This document shows positions 47,764 through 57,582 of a stretch of DNA of 64,000 nt, piece after piece. How positions within the stretch are numbered: position 1 is the first letter of the stretch; each line of letters begins with the position of its first letter. A program made the translations under genes and the position numbers. The stretch covers positions 310,001 to 374,000 of the forward strand of contig NZ_FQXG01000004.1 of the NCBI RefSeq assembly GCF_900129905.1. Reading direction: 5' to 3'. Origin of the DNA: Ferrimonas marina. Lineage in GTDB: Bacteria > Pseudomonadota > Gammaproteobacteria > Enterobacterales > Shewanellaceae. The notes below the pieces were generated by a model that saw only the letters and a list, made by a program, of their open reading frames with translations, made no database searches and was not told where the DNA came from.

Positions 47764-48780
47764 CTAGAACAGGAACTTGGTGTGGACCGTCATCGCCACG
47801 TCGTCAAATTCGGTGGTCATGCCGTTGCTGCGGTACTCGCCATCCACGTAGCTCAGCGCGGCGCCCAGGGTCAGCGGCTTGCTCAGCTTGTAGTCGTACC
47901 CCAGGGAAACGCCCCAGGACTCGGCGTCTTCGACACTGTCCAGATCCGCCCCGGCGTTCTTCACCAGCTTGCCCAGGCCGGCGTCATCGTATACCGCCTG
48001 CGCCTTCACCGTGTGCGCGCCCTGCTTCCAGGCAGCACTGACCAACGCCGAGCTGCCGGACAGCTGGTCGTACACCAGCGAGTCGGAGTGCTGATACAGG
48101 GCACCCAGGTCGATGGCACCGAGCTTGATGCCACCCACCACGCGCACCGCCTCCAGGCCGTTGAGGCCATCGGCGTAGCTCACCCCCAGGTAATGTCCCG
48201 CCGAGCTCAGGCGCGGATCGCCCAGGGTCGCGCTGATGGCGTAGTTGTTGGCCCCATCCAGCTCGGCGCGGCCACCAAAGTCGTCTTTCAGGGTGTAACT
48301 GGCCCCCAGTGTAACCCCGGCCAGCTTAGGAGAGTAGTAGGTAACGGAATCACCCAGTCGATCATTACCGGAAATAAAGAGGTCCATATCATGAGCAGTA
48401 ATATTGAACTGATCGACTCGACCTTCGGTCTTTTTAAATACCGTGTCATTGCGGCCAAACACCACCTGACCATAGCTGCTGTCAAAGCCAATATAGGTAT
48501 TTCTCGACTTGAACACTTTATCATCGCTATTGTCGAAGTTTTCAAACCCCGCCTCGAACTTATAAATAAAAGCGAGGGTCTCACTCAGGCGCTCCTCACC
48601 TTTAATACCGACGAAGGAGGCGTAGTTTTCCAGCGCACCACCGGCCACCTTCTCTTTGGAGACCAGGCCGTTGTCAGAGTGGTTTGCCGCCAACCAGAAG
48701 CGACCATAGACCTCAGGGCTGTCGGCTTGCGCCGGTAGGGTCATCGCCAGACCCAGCACCATAAATGCATGTTTTTTCAT
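47764..48780 (-). CDS. General porin (OmpC/OmpU-like)
   Basis: 338 residues: signal peptide (LGLAMTLPAQA), start SPEVYGRFWLAANHSDNG, conserved FVGIKGEERLSETLAFIYKFEAGF and VVFGRNDTVFKK, and a terminal strand ending in Phe (VHTKFLF). A 16-strand trimeric outer-membrane channel by family. The stretch about 48360-48610 is visibly more AT-rich than the rest. Divergent from fccA across 279 bp with several regulatory elements. Confidence 0.9.
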   Translation of the reverse strand: MKKHAFMVLGLAMTLPAQADSPEVYGRFWLAANHSDNGLVSKEKVAGGALENYASFVGIKGEERLSETLAFIYKFEAGFENFDNSDDKVFKSRNTYIGFDSSYGQVVFGRNDTVFKKTEGRVDQFNITAHDMDLFISGNDRLGDSVTYYSPKLAGVTLGASYTLKDDFGGRAELDGANNYAISATLGDPRLSSAGHYLGVSYADGLNGLEAVRVVGGIKLGAIDLGALYQHSDSLVYDQLSGSSALVSAAWKQGAHTVKAQAVYDDAGLGKLVKNAGADLDSVEDAESWGVSLGYDYKLSKPLTLGAALSYVDGEYRSNGMTTEFDDVAMTVHTKFLF

Positions 48781-48877
48781 AATGACTCCCTATTTTTATG
48801 CCCTTTTATGGTGGTCAGACCCGCATGCAGGAAAAGTGACTTACCTCACGCTTATTTCGCCAGGGATTCAGGATTTC

Positions 48878-48952
48878 TTAACCGGATTAAATAAACCTAA
48901 AAGGATAAATTTCTTCGCCTTATTGATTTAAGAAATGCTTAAACCGGCTTAA
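48878..48952. promoter_or_regulatory. Pair of TTAA-CCGG-TTAA palindromic motifs
   Basis: TTAACCGGATTAA at 48878-48890 and TTAAACCGGCTTAA at 48939-48952, 61 bases apart in an AT-rich porin/fccA intergenic region. Each is nearly self-complementary, so they may be two sites for one regulator. No known regulator is assigned. Confidence 0.4.
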
Positions 48953-48979
48953 TTTAATAGAGACTCACCGGTGAGCAAA

Positions 48980-48995
48980 CGTGATCCAGATCTGA
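48980..48995 (+). promoter_or_regulatory. CRP-like site before fccA
   Basis: CGTGATCCAGATCTGA matches 12 of 16 positions of TGTGA-N6-TCACA-type core TGTGATCTAGATCACA. A -10-like CTATAT lies at 49014-49019, which would place the site near -40, a class II activator position. CRP controls anaerobic respiration genes in Shewanella. Confidence 0.5.
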
Positions 48996-49059
48996 TTTTT
49001 ACCGGACCATCTCTCTATATGCTTTTGGCAAAACAAACATGTCTATGCAGGAAAGTCCG

Positions 49060-50835
49060 ATGAAAAATAATCTACTGCGCATCACCGCCCTCGCCTTTGC
49101 CGTTGGCGCCACCTTCTCCATTCATGCGGCCCAGCCGACCCTGGCCAAGCACCACAGTGACATGCTGGGTTGCGACGCCTGCCACACCAAGCCGATCAAG
49201 GTGTCCGACAGCGAGACCCATGAGAACGCCAGCTGCGTCAGCTGCCACGGTGGCCTGGAAGATCTGGCCGAACCGGGCCACGCCAACCACTTTGACCCGC
49301 ACGCCTCTCACCTGGGCACCATCAACTGCACCAGCTGCCACACCGGCCACGCGGAACCGCAGTACGTCTGTAATGACTGCCACTCCTTCGAGCACGACGA
49401 TATGCCCTTTGCCAACACCGGCAAAGAGCGCAAGCCGGCCTTCACCGGCTTCGATCAGGACAAGATTGAGCAGGCCATCGCCAAGGGCCCGAAAGAGAGC
49501 GTCGACGTGGTAGTCATCGGTGCCGGCAGCGCCGGCTTCAACGCCGCCATCAGCGCCCATGAGGCCGGTGCCAACGTCATCCTGCTGGAAAAACACATGT
49601 TCAGCGGCGGTAACTCCATGCTGGCGGCGGGCGGCTACAACGCCACCGGTACCCCGCTGATGGAAAAGAAAGGCATCAAGGACAGCGTCGACTGGTTCGT
49701 CGAGGACGCCCTCAAAGGCGGCCGCGGTGCCAACGATGTGGACCTGGTACGGGTGATGGGCGAGCAATCCGCTGACGGCATCGCCTGGCTGGAGTCCCTG
49801 GGTGCCGATATGGGCGATCTGAAGCGCTCCGGTGGTGCCCGGGTTGACCGGACCCACCGTCCCTCCGACGGCGCCAGCGTAGGTCCGCACATCGTGGAGA
49901 CCCTGCGTAACGCCGCCAACAAACGCAACATTGAAACCCGCGTTAACTCCCGTGCCGAAAAGGTACTGCGTGACGAAAACGGCAAGATCAGCGGCGTGGT
50001 GGTTCATGGTAAGCACAGCGGTTACTACCTGATCGAAGCCAAAGCCGTGGTGATGGCCACCGGTGGCTTCGGCTACAACGAGAAGATGTTTGCCGAGTAC
50101 CGCCCGCAGTTTGCCGGCATGTCCTCCTCCAACAACGTCACCGCCACCGGCGATGGCCTCAAGCTGGCCGAAGAGGTGGGCGCTGGCATGGTCGACATCG
50201 AGTGGGTACAGGCACACCCGACCATCGGCAAAGGCAGCCGCATCCTGGTCTCTGAGACCGTACGGGGCGTGGGCGCCATCATGGTGAACGTCAACGGTAA
50301 GCGCTACGTCAACGAACTGACCACCCGCGACAAGGCCTCCCAGGCCACCCTGAAAGAGCCGGAGCAATACTCCTGGCTGGTGATGGATGAGCAGCTGCTG
50401 AAGAAGTCCTCCATGATCCGCGGCTACAAGGATCTGGGCATGATGGTAGAAGCCAACACCATTGAGGAACTGGCCAAGCAGACCGGCATGAAGCCGGAGG
50501 TGCTGAGCAAGACCGTGGCGGACTACAACCGCTACCGTGAGAATGGTAAGGATGAAGAGTTCGGCCGTGACAACATGCCGGTCTCCATCACCCAGGCTCC
50601 GTACTACGCCGTTGCCGTGAACCCCGGTGTGCACCACACCATGGGCGGCATCAGCATCAACACCTCCGCCCAGGTGAAAGACGATAACGGCAAGGTGATC
50701 CCCGGTCTGTTCGCCGCCGGCGAAGCCACCGGTGGCGTCCACGGCCACAACCGTCTGGGGGGCAACGCCATCGCCGACACCGTGGTGTTCGGTCGCATTG
50801 CCGGTGACAGCGCCGCCGCCTACGTGGCCGACTGA
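49060..50835 (+). CDS. fccA: Periplasmic flavocytochrome c fumarate reductase
   Basis: 591-residue precursor with a signal peptide (FAVGATFSIHA). Heme domain (about 25-125) has exactly four CxxCH sites: CDACH, CVSCH, CTSCH, CNDCH. FAD domain starts DVVVIGAGSAGFNAAISAHEAG. Active-site residues of the Shewanella enzyme are visible: QAHPTIG (His), ETVRG (Glu and Arg), LTTRDKAS (catalytic acid Arg), HHTMGG (His) and HNRLGGNAI (Arg). Takes electrons from CymA-like donors to reduce fumarate in anaerobic respiration. Related paralogs reduce other enoates, so the substrate is likely but not proven. ATG 49060 has AGGAA upstream. Confidence 0.94.
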   Translation: MKNNLLRITALAFAVGATFSIHAAQPTLAKHHSDMLGCDACHTKPIKVSDSETHENASCVSCHGGLEDLAEPGHANHFDPHASHLGTINCTSCHTGHAEPQYVCNDCHSFEHDDMPFANTGKERKPAFTGFDQDKIEQAIAKGPKESVDVVVIGAGSAGFNAAISAHEAGANVILLEKHMFSGGNSMLAAGGYNATGTPLMEKKGIKDSVDWFVEDALKGGRGANDVDLVRVMGEQSADGIAWLESLGADMGDLKRSGGARVDRTHRPSDGASVGPHIVETLRNAANKRNIETRVNSRAEKVLRDENGKISGVVVHGKHSGYYLIEAKAVVMATGGFGYNEKMFAEYRPQFAGMSSSNNVTATGDGLKLAEEVGAGMVDIEWVQAHPTIGKGSRILVSETVRGVGAIMVNVNGKRYVNELTTRDKASQATLKEPEQYSWLVMDEQLLKKSSMIRGYKDLGMMVEANTIEELAKQTGMKPEVLSKTVADYNRYRENGKDEEFGRDNMPVSITQAPYYAVAVNPGVHHTMGGISINTSAQVKDDNGKVIPGLFAAGEATGGVHGHNRLGGNAIADTVVFGRIAGDSAAAYVAD

Positions 50836-50865
50836 TCCACCGTCCACTCTCCCTTCATCATCCTT

Positions 50866-50891
50866 GGGCCGGCATTTGCCGGCCCTTTTTT
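50866..50891 (+). terminator. Terminator after fccA
   Basis: GGGCCGGC-ATTT-GCCGGCCC followed by six T. Confidence 0.93.
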
Positions 50892-51010
50892 GATGCTCTT
50901 TTTCTCTTTGGGAACGCCATCCAGTGACCGTCGTAACATTTCAAGAACAACTCCCTTCTCTCCACCGCCGGTTCTGCCAGACTGAGAGCCTCGTTCAACC
51001 CGGAGTGGCT

Positions 51011-51901
51011 ATGCGCATTACCCTCAAACAGCTTGCGGTGTTCAAGGCCGTCAACGAGTCCCGCCAGATCTCCAAGGCCGCCAAGCGGCTGCACCTGTCG
51101 GTGCCCGCGGTCAGTATGAATCTGAAGGAGCTGGAATCGGCGTTGGACCAACAGCTGTTCAGCCGCCATAGCACCGGATTGCTGCCCACCGAGAAGGCCT
51201 CGGCGATGGAGCCCTACGTCAACGAGATCCTTTCCAAAGTGCGGCAGATCGAACAGATGATGAGTGATGACGGGGCGCTGCAGCAGGGCAGTCTGCGGAT
51301 CGGCGCCAACAAGACCGCCGGCAACTACATCCTGTCGCGCAAGCTGCCGGCGTTTCAAAACCATTACCCGGATTGTCGCTTCAGCCTGGAGATCGGTGAC
51401 AGCATTAGCTGCAACGAACAGGTCAGCCTGCGGGAGCTGGACGTCGCCTTTGTCGGCCACATCCCCGCCGATGCCGAGCTGTGCTGCCTGCCCTGGCGCT
51501 CCAATCGACGCTGCATCGTCGCCAGCCAGAACCAGCCCCACTACGGTCGCCACAGCGATCCCGCCCGACTGTCGGAGGCCACCTGGATCCTCGACAAGGA
51601 GGGCAGTCAGAACTATCGCGAGGCGATGGAGTTGCTGCGGCTCAACGAGATCGTGGCCAAGCGGGTGATCACCATGTCCACCATGGGCGCGATCAAGCGG
51701 GCGGTGGGCACCGGCCTGGGGCTCTCCATCCTGCCGCTGCCGGCGGTGGAGGAGGAGTTGGTGCGCGGCGACCTGGTGGAGCTGGGTCAGAGTGTGCCCC
51801 AGGAGGAGCAGAACCTGTACGTGGTTTACCGCCAGGACAACAGCAATCCCCTGCTGGGTAAATTGCTGGAGTTCTGTCGCATCTCCCTCACTAAGCCCTG
51901 A
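51011..51901 (+). CDS. LysR-family transcriptional regulator beside fccA and a DASS carrier
   Basis: 296 residues: helix-turn-helix in LKQLAVFKAVNESRQISKAAKRLHLSVPAVSMNLKELESAL, then an effector-binding domain with PLPAVEEELVRGDLVEL. ATG 51011 has GGAG five bases upstream; the longer ORF start is unsupported. Sits between fccA and a convergent dicarboxylate-type transporter whose stop overlaps its own by 11 bp. Probable targets are those neighbours; effector unknown. Confidence 0.9.
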   Translation: MRITLKQLAVFKAVNESRQISKAAKRLHLSVPAVSMNLKELESALDQQLFSRHSTGLLPTEKASAMEPYVNEILSKVRQIEQMMSDDGALQQGSLRIGANKTAGNYILSRKLPAFQNHYPDCRFSLEIGDSISCNEQVSLRELDVAFVGHIPADAELCCLPWRSNRRCIVASQNQPHYGRHSDPARLSEATWILDKEGSQNYREAMELLRLNEIVAKRVITMSTMGAIKRAVGTGLGLSILPLPAVEEELVRGDLVELGQSVPQEEQNLYVVYRQDNSNPLLGKLLEFCRISLTKP

Positions 51902-53204
51902 TCACCACCAGCAACATCGCCACCAGCACCATCAGCTTCAGCGGCAAACCGCTGATACTGAGTTCCCGCTGGCGCACCGCGCCACTGGCGTGCAGCATCC
52001 CCATCGCCGGCGTGGCCGAGGGCAACACGAAGGCGCTGGCGCACACTACTCCCAGCAGCAGGGCGATGCTGCCCTGCCCCAGTCCCATGGGTGCCAGATA
52101 GCTGACCAGGATCGGCGTCACCAGGGCCGCAGTGGCAAAGTTACTGATGAACTCGGTCAGCACCAGCACCAGCAGGATCACCCCCAGGATGACGGCGATG
52201 GGCCCGAGCTGACCAAGAAACTGCTCGGTCCATTGAAACAGCACCTGCCCCAGCGCCACCTGGCTGGCGATCTTGCCCAGCACCATCGAGGCGACAAAGA
52301 TCGCCAAAATACGCCAGTTGACCGCCTGCCAGGCCCGCTTTGGCCCAATCAAGCCCAGCAGCAGAAACGCCAGCGCCCCTGCTAAGGGAATGGCGGTCAT
52401 CAGGCCGCGGGCATCGGGGCGGTGGATCCCGACCAGTGCCCAACTGACCAGGGTGAGTGCCACTACCGCCACCGCCAGGCTCTGCTTCAGGTTGGTCCAC
52501 TGCCAGCCGGCCGGCACCGGCACCTGGGCAAAGCGCGGACGGTACAGCCACCACAACCAGGCCATCGACAACGCCCAGAGCAGCGACACCAGGGGAATGG
52601 TCAACGCCATCCAGCCGACAAAGTCGAAATCGGTGGCGCCGGCCACCAGCAGATTCACCTTGCTACCGGCAAAGGTGGTCACGCCCCAATAGACGATGGA
52701 GTAGATTACGCCGATGGCCAGGAAGCGGCCGTTATCGCTGTCCTGGCCCATGCCACCGATGGCCAGAGCCACCGGCAGCATCAGCGATGCCGCAGCGGTG
52801 TTACTGGTCCACATCGACAGCAGTCCACTGGAGATCAGCAGCGCCACCGCCGCTCGGCGTTCGCTGCCGCTGGACCACACCAACAGGTTGTTCAGGGCAA
52901 TACGATCCAGCGCCAGATCGCGAAACAGCGCCGCCAACAGGAAGCTGAACAGGAACACCGAAAAGATGGGAGAGAGCAGCACCTGGCCAACCCCGGCCCA
53001 ATCCACCAGCCCCAGGGCCAACGCCAGGGCCGGGATCAACAGCATCGCACTGGTGTGGGGCAGCGCCGGGGTGCACCAGGTGATGGCGGCAACCAGAAAC
53101 AGCAGGGCGCACTGAACCAGCGGGGACAAAGGCAACAGCAACAGCGCCGCACTCATCCCGGCCACCAGACAGACTAACAATGTGCGCAACCCTGCGACTC
53201 CCAT
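51891..53204 (-). CDS. DASS/SLC13 family anion (dicarboxylate) transporter
   Basis: 437-residue membrane protein with about 11-12 helices. The twin SLC13 signatures are present: LSMWTSNTAAASLMLPVA (SNT motif) in the first half and FVLPSATPAMGM in the second. FVGWMALTIPLV is also typical. Family members move succinate, malate, fumarate, sulfate or tartrate with Na+. A C4-dicarboxylate substrate fits the nearby fumarate reductase, but this is inferred from context. Confidence 0.87.
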   Translation of the reverse strand: MGVAGLRTLLVCLVAGMSAALLLLPLSPLVQCALLFLVAAITWCTPALPHTSAMLLIPALALALGLVDWAGVGQVLLSPIFSVFLFSFLLAALFRDLALDRIALNNLLVWSSGSERRAAVALLISSGLLSMWTSNTAAASLMLPVALAIGGMGQDSDNGRFLAIGVIYSIVYWGVTTFAGSKVNLLVAGATDFDFVGWMALTIPLVSLLWALSMAWLWWLYRPRFAQVPVPAGWQWTNLKQSLAVAVVALTLVSWALVGIHRPDARGLMTAIPLAGALAFLLLGLIGPKRAWQAVNWRILAIFVASMVLGKIASQVALGQVLFQWTEQFLGQLGPIAVILGVILLVLVLTEFISNFATAALVTPILVSYLAPMGLGQGSIALLLGVVCASAFVLPSATPAMGMLHASGAVRQRELSISGLPLKLMVLVAMLLVVIRA

Positions 53205-53471
53205 ACCGATTCATTCTCGATCGACTCAGCATAGCCAGATCCCGCTGCCGAGGCTGCGAGCCAGCTCCCAGCCTCGCTCATCGTTATGCGTCTCTCGTCT
53301 CTTGGGCTCTGTGGTGGTAGCGCCTCAAAAACCGGCCTTTTTTTTGCGATTGCGCTTAATTTATGATTATCTAGCGTCGCAACGCACAACTCATGGACGA
53401 GCGCGTAACCCCCCTCCTTCACGGAGTGCATTTCGAGTTTTTTGGCCACTGTCCTGGCGAGGTTACGAATC

Positions 53472-53966
53472 ATGGATTGGCGCGACTTCCTGCTCTTTCT
53501 GGCGCTTGCCCTGAGCATCTATGCCGCCCTTCGGCATCATCTTCCCAATGGTTGGGATTTCCGCTCCAAGCTTACCGCTTCATCATCCCGAGACGGCAAT
53601 GATACGCCGGTGCTCGAGCGCGAGGCGCACCCGGAGTTTGACGTGCGCCACGCACCGGTTGCGGCCCACTTTATCAAGGACGCCAACGGCCAGCGCCGGC
53701 TGAAGATCTGGAACTGCGGCAACGAGCCGCTGCTGAACCTGACGTTGACCCTGCCCACCCCGACGGACCAGCTGCCGGAGCCGGTGCTGGCCCAGTACTT
53801 TCCGCTGGAGCAGTTGGATTGCTTCCAGTCGGTGGATCTGCCGCTGTACGGCAGCGAAGGCGAAGCGGCGGGACCACGCCGTATTATCTTGAACTGGCTC
53901 GATGAACAGGGTCTGGCACGGGAACACAGCCTCAAGCCGGGCCTGAGCATCAGCCAGGGGGCCTAA
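53472..53966 (+). CDS. Hypothetical membrane-anchored protein
   Basis: 164 residues: one N-terminal helix (DWRDFLLFLALALSIYAAL), then a soluble beta-rich domain with KIWNCGNEPLLNLTLTLPTP and YFPLEQLDCFQSVDLPLYG. No family recognised. The ATG at 53472 is chosen because the helix starts there. The 267-bp region before it contains a GAGGCTG/CAGCCTC inverted repeat near 53250-53277 and no other gene. Confidence 0.6.
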   Translation: MDWRDFLLFLALALSIYAALRHHLPNGWDFRSKLTASSSRDGNDTPVLEREAHPEFDVRHAPVAAHFIKDANGQRRLKIWNCGNEPLLNLTLTLPTPTDQLPEPVLAQYFPLEQLDCFQSVDLPLYGSEGEAAGPRRIILNWLDEQGLAREHSLKPGLSISQGA

Positions 53967-54046
53967 CTCGCTCTCCCAAGGTAAAGCACCAGCCCAAGGG
54001 TTCAAACTGACTACACTGGAGAGACCTCAATCCAGGGAGAATCGGG

Positions 54047-54427
54047 ATGAACACCTTCTATGTGCTTGCCGGACTGGTGGGTTTGGTCGGGGCTGGCGCC
54101 CATATCTCTATGGGCTACTCAAGGCTCAAGCAGCGCCTTTCCGCTGACAGTGGCAGTAACGACGATGACGCTATGCGCCTGCTGCTCACCTTTTTCTGGC
54201 ACACAGGCTCATTGATGCTTCTCTCTCTCAGCTTGCTGCTGCTGTTGGAGGGTCTGGGAGCCATCCCCATCCATCCTCACCTGCAGTGGTTTATCTGCGC
54301 CATCTGGATCCTGATGACCCTGCAGTACGTGGTATTGATCCTACCTTTGGAGAAAAGTACCCGGGTGTTGCTGCCCGCGGTCGCCGGCGTGCTGTCCAGT
54401 GTATTGATCCTGCTGGGCCTCAACTAG
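54047..54427 (+). CDS. Hypothetical four-helix membrane protein
   Basis: 126 residues with four predicted helices: YVLAGLVGLVGAGAHISMGY, LLLTFFWHTGSLMLLSLSLL, WFICAIWILMTLQYVVLI and LLPAVAGVLSSVLILLGL. GAHISMGY and TFFWHTGS place His/Tyr near the membrane face, a pattern seen in an unnamed small family. GGGAGAA precedes the ATG. Function unknown. Confidence 0.75.
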   Translation: MNTFYVLAGLVGLVGAGAHISMGYSRLKQRLSADSGSNDDDAMRLLLTFFWHTGSLMLLSLSLLLLLEGLGAIPIHPHLQWFICAIWILMTLQYVVLILPLEKSTRVLLPAVAGVLSSVLILLGLN

Positions 54428-54446
54428 GTCGTTCTAACCGCGCCGT

Positions 54447-54860
54447 TCAGTCAATCAGGCCCTGTGTCCGGGCCTGCTGTGGATCCCGAAATAGGCAAAG
54501 GGCTGTGGTCATTGGCACAAAGCCCAGCTGGCGATAGAAGGGCATCCGGTCCGGCAAGCAAAACAGCAGCACCCGCTCGTGTTGCGGCAGCATCGCCAGC
54601 AGGTGGCGCACCAGCTCCCGCCCCAGCCCCTCGCCATGGTAGGGCGGCAACACGGCCACGTCGGCGATCACCGCACAGTCTCCGCCATCGGAGAAGGCCC
54701 GCGCGGCCGCCACCAGTTGGCCCTGGTCCAGCCCAAACAGCTTGTACTGGCTGGCCTGAAACAGCCGCGCCAACCGTTCAGGCGATTTATTGTCAAAGCC
54801 GGTGCGTTGATACAGCTGCGCCAACGCCTGCCAGTCGTCATACGCCTCGATGTAGTCCAT
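54447..54860 (-). CDS. GNAT-family N-acetyltransferase
   Basis: 137 residues; acetyl-CoA-dependent transferase with substrate unknown. The acetyl-CoA loop is VAVLPPYHGEGLGRELVRHLL (HGEGLGR for Q/RxxGxG/A), and the C terminus has FYRQLGFVPMTTALCLF. ATG 54860 follows GGAGGCGGTGAGG; a longer frame would start inside the lysS terminator. Confidence 0.85.
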   Translation of the reverse strand: MDYIEAYDDWQALAQLYQRTGFDNKSPERLARLFQASQYKLFGLDQGQLVAAARAFSDGGDCAVIADVAVLPPYHGEGLGRELVRHLLAMLPQHERVLLFCLPDRMPFYRQLGFVPMTTALCLFRDPQQARTQGLID

Positions 54861-54902
54861 TGCCTCACCGCCTCCCGATGCCTCAGCCAAGTATTGCAGC
54901 CA

Positions 54903-54933
54903 TAAAAAAACCCGCCTTGCGGCGGGTTTATTC
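54903..54933 (-). terminator. Terminator of lysS
   Basis: Minus strand AACCCGCC-GCAA-GGCGGGTT followed by TTTTT; 14 bp past the lysS stop. Confidence 0.92.
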
Positions 54934-54946
54934 ATTCAGCGACGGA

Positions 54947-56461
54947 TCACTCCGGCTTTTGGCCGCCCTGGGGGCGCATCGCCGGGAACAGCACCACATC
55001 ACGGATGGTGTGGGTGTTGGTAAACAGCATCGCCAGACGGTCGATACCGATGCCCTGACCGGCGGTCGGCGGCAGGCCGTGCTCCAGTGCGGTGATGTAG
55101 TCCTCGTCGAAGTACATCGCCTCGTCGTCACCGGCGTCCTTAGCGTCCACCTGGGCCAGGAAGCGCTGCTTCTGATCCTCGGCGTCGTTCAGCTCGGAGA
55201 AACCGTTGGCCACCTCACGGCCACCAACGAAGAACTCGAAGCGGTCGGTGATGAACGGGTTGTGGTCATTACGACGAGCCAGCGGTGAGATGTCCGCCGG
55301 GTACTCGGTGATGAAGGTCGGCTGGATCAGCTGAGGCTCGGCGGTCTCACCGAAGATCTCCTCCAGCAGCTGGCCACAGGTCCAGAACTTCTCGACGTAG
55401 ATGTCCAGCGACTTGGCGATCTCCACCATGTAATCACGGTCCTGCACCTTGTCGTAATCCAGCGCCTGGATCAGGGCGTTGTCCGGGTTGTACTGCTTGG
55501 TCGCCTCCAGCATGCTCAGGCGCGGGTACTGGCCACCAAACTCCACGGTCTCGTCACCGTAGGGCATGGAGGAGCTGCCCAGCACTTCCACCGCCACGGT
55601 GGAGAGCATCTCTTCGGTCAGGTCCATCAGGTCATTGTAATCCGCGTACGCCATGTAGAACTCCATCATGGTGAACTCGGGGTTGTGACGAGGGGACAGG
55701 CCTTCGTTGCGGAAGTTGCGGTTGATCTCGAATACGCGATCAAAGCCGCCCACCACCAGGCGCTTCAGGTACAGCTCCGGGGCGATACGCAGGAACATCT
55801 GCTGGTCCAGCGCATTGTGATGGGTGATGAAAGGACGGGCAGACGCGCCGCCGGGGATCACCTGCATCATCGGGGTTTCCACCTCCATGAAGTTTTTGGA
55901 CTCCATGAAGCGGCGGATCCCGGCCACCAGTTGAGAGCGGATCTTAAAGGCACGACGGGAGTCCTCGTTGACGATCAGGTCAACGTAGCGCTGACGATAG
56001 CGCTGTTCCTGGTCGGTCAGGCCGTGGAACTTCTCCGGCAGCGGGCGCAGCGCCTTAGTCAGCAGCTGGTACTCGCCCATGTCGACGTACAGATCGCCCT
56101 TGCCGGACAGGTGCAGCTGCCCCTTGATACCGATGATGTCACCGATATCCAGGCCACCGATGGCCTTGAGTTCTTTCTGCACGTCCTTGGAGGCGTAGCC
56201 CTGGATGCGACCGGACACGTCCTGGATCGCCAGGAAGGGGCCACGCTTGGCCATGATACGGCCAGCGATGGAGACAATGTGGCCAGCCTCAGCCAGCTCT
56301 TCCTTGGTGTTTTCACCAAACTCAGCCTGCAGATCCGCAGCCTGATGGGTCGGGCGCCAGGTATTCGGGTGACCGTTGGCGTCGCAGTTTTCGCGGATGG
56401 TATCCAGCTTGGCGCGACGCTCGGCGATCAACTTGTTCTCGTCTTGGGTTTGTTCAGTCAT
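54947..56461 (-). CDS. lysS: Lysyl-tRNA synthetase, class II
   Basis: 504 residues, full length. N-terminal OB anticodon-binding domain (about 50-170, [19 protein letters not shown]); class II motif 2 [26 protein letters not shown]; motif 3 [11 protein letters not shown] near the C terminus; [16 protein letters not shown] motif 1 region. Charges tRNA-Lys. ATG 56461 with AAGGAT upstream is the start; 22 bp after the prfB stop, the usual prfB-lysS operon. Confidence 0.97.
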   Translation of the reverse strand: MTEQTQDENKLIAERRAKLDTIRENCDANGHPNTWRPTHQAADLQAEFGENTKEELAEAGHIVSIAGRIMAKRGPFLAIQDVSGRIQGYASKDVQKELKAIGGLDIGDIIGIKGQLHLSGKGDLYVDMGEYQLLTKALRPLPEKFHGLTDQEQRYRQRYVDLIVNEDSRRAFKIRSQLVAGIRRFMESKNFMEVETPMMQVIPGGASARPFITHHNALDQQMFLRIAPELYLKRLVVGGFDRVFEINRNFRNEGLSPRHNPEFTMMEFYMAYADYNDLMDLTEEMLSTVAVEVLGSSSMPYGDETVEFGGQYPRLSMLEATKQYNPDNALIQALDYDKVQDRDYMVEIAKSLDIYVEKFWTCGQLLEEIFGETAEPQLIQPTFITEYPADISPLARRNDHNPFITDRFEFFVGGREVANGFSELNDAEDQKQRFLAQVDAKDAGDDEAMYFDEDYITALEHGLPPTAGQGIGIDRLAMLFTNTHTIRDVVLFPAMRPQGGQKPE

Positions 56462-56483
56462 CTTCAATCCTTACTGCCGCTCG

Positions 56484-57582
56484 TTACAAGCCGGACTTGA
56501 GGCTGGCTTCGATGAAGCGATCCAGATCGCCATCCAGCACCGCCTGGGTGTTGCGGGTCTCAACCCCGGTACGCAGATCCTTGATGCGGGAGTCATCCAG
56601 CACGTAGGAGCGGATCTGGCTGCCCCAGCCGATGTCGGACTTGGCGTCCTCGGCGGCCTGCTTCTCCGCGTTCTGCTTCTGCAGCTCCAGCTCGAACAGC
56701 TTGGCTTTCAGCTGCTTCATCGCCTGGTCTTTGTTCTTGTGCTGGGAGCGCTCATTCTGACACTGCACCACGGTGTTGGTGGGCAAGTGAGTGATACGCA
56801 CCGCGGATTCGGTGGTGTTCACGTGCTGACCACCGGCACCGGAGGCGCGGTAAACGTCGATACGCAGCTCCGCCGGGTTGATGTCGATGGCGATGTTGTC
56901 ATCCACTTCCGGGTAGATAAACGCGGAAGAGAAGGAGGTGTGGCGACGACCGCCAGAATCAAACGGCGATTTCCGTACCAGGCGGTGCACCCCGGTCTCG
57001 GTGCGCAACCAGCCGTAGGCGTACTCACCGGAGATCCGCACGGTGGCACTCTTGATGCCGGCAACGTCGCCGTCGGAGGCCTCGATGATCTCCGCCTTAA
57101 AGCCCTTGGCTTCGGCCCAGCGCAGGTACATGCGCAGCAGCATGTTGCACCAGTCCTGGGCCTCGGTGCCGCCGGAGCCGGCTTGCAGATCCAGGTAGGC
57201 GTCGTTTTCATCCTGGGCACCGGAGAACATACGGCGGAACTCCAGCTTCTCCAGCTGGCCCTCCAGGCCTTCGAGTTCGCCCTTGGCCTCCTCGAAGCTG
57301 TCCTCGTCCTGCTCTTCGACAGCCAGCTCGACCAGCTCGCCTACGTCCTCGAGCCCCTGCTCCAGATCGTCGATGGTTTTGACCACCACCTCCAGGCTGC
57401 TGCGCTCACGGCCCAGCTCCTGGGCACGCTCAGGCTCGTTCCAGACGTCGGGCTGCTCCAGCTCCGCGTTAACCTCTTCTAGACGCTCTTTCTTGGCGTC
57501 ATAGTCAAAGGTACCCCCTAAGGAGTGCTGTCCGCTCAGACAGCTCCTTGATGCCGTTCAGCACCGGATTGATTTCGAACAT
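56484..57582 (-). CDS. prfB: Peptide chain release factor 2, with programmed +1 frameshift
   Basis: RF2 reads UAA and UGA stops. The gene starts at ATG 57582 ([19 protein letters not shown]); 25 codons later an in-frame TGA occurs at 57507-57505, and translation must shift +1 to go on to 56484, giving 365 residues, the standard RF2 length. The tripeptide anticodon SPF ([11 protein letters not shown]) and the catalytic GGQ (GAGGQHVN) are present. A gene call that ignores the shift would lose the first 25 residues. Transcribed with lysS. Confidence 0.97.
57504..57519 (-). promoter_or_regulatory. prfB programmed frameshift site
   Basis: Minus strand AGGGGG (internal Shine-Dalgarno, 57519-57514) TAC CTT TGA C. 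CTT-TGA slippage by +1 moves to GAC. Same arrangement as E. coli AGGGGGTATCTTTGAC; it provides autoregulation by RF2 level. Confidence 0.95.

Noticed and set aside
49072-50847. 591-codon open frame antisense to fccA
   Set aside because: It mirrors the strong coding frame of fccA in high-GC DNA, and its product is His/Gly/Val-rich without any domain; the fccA frame has four heme motifs and all active-site residues.
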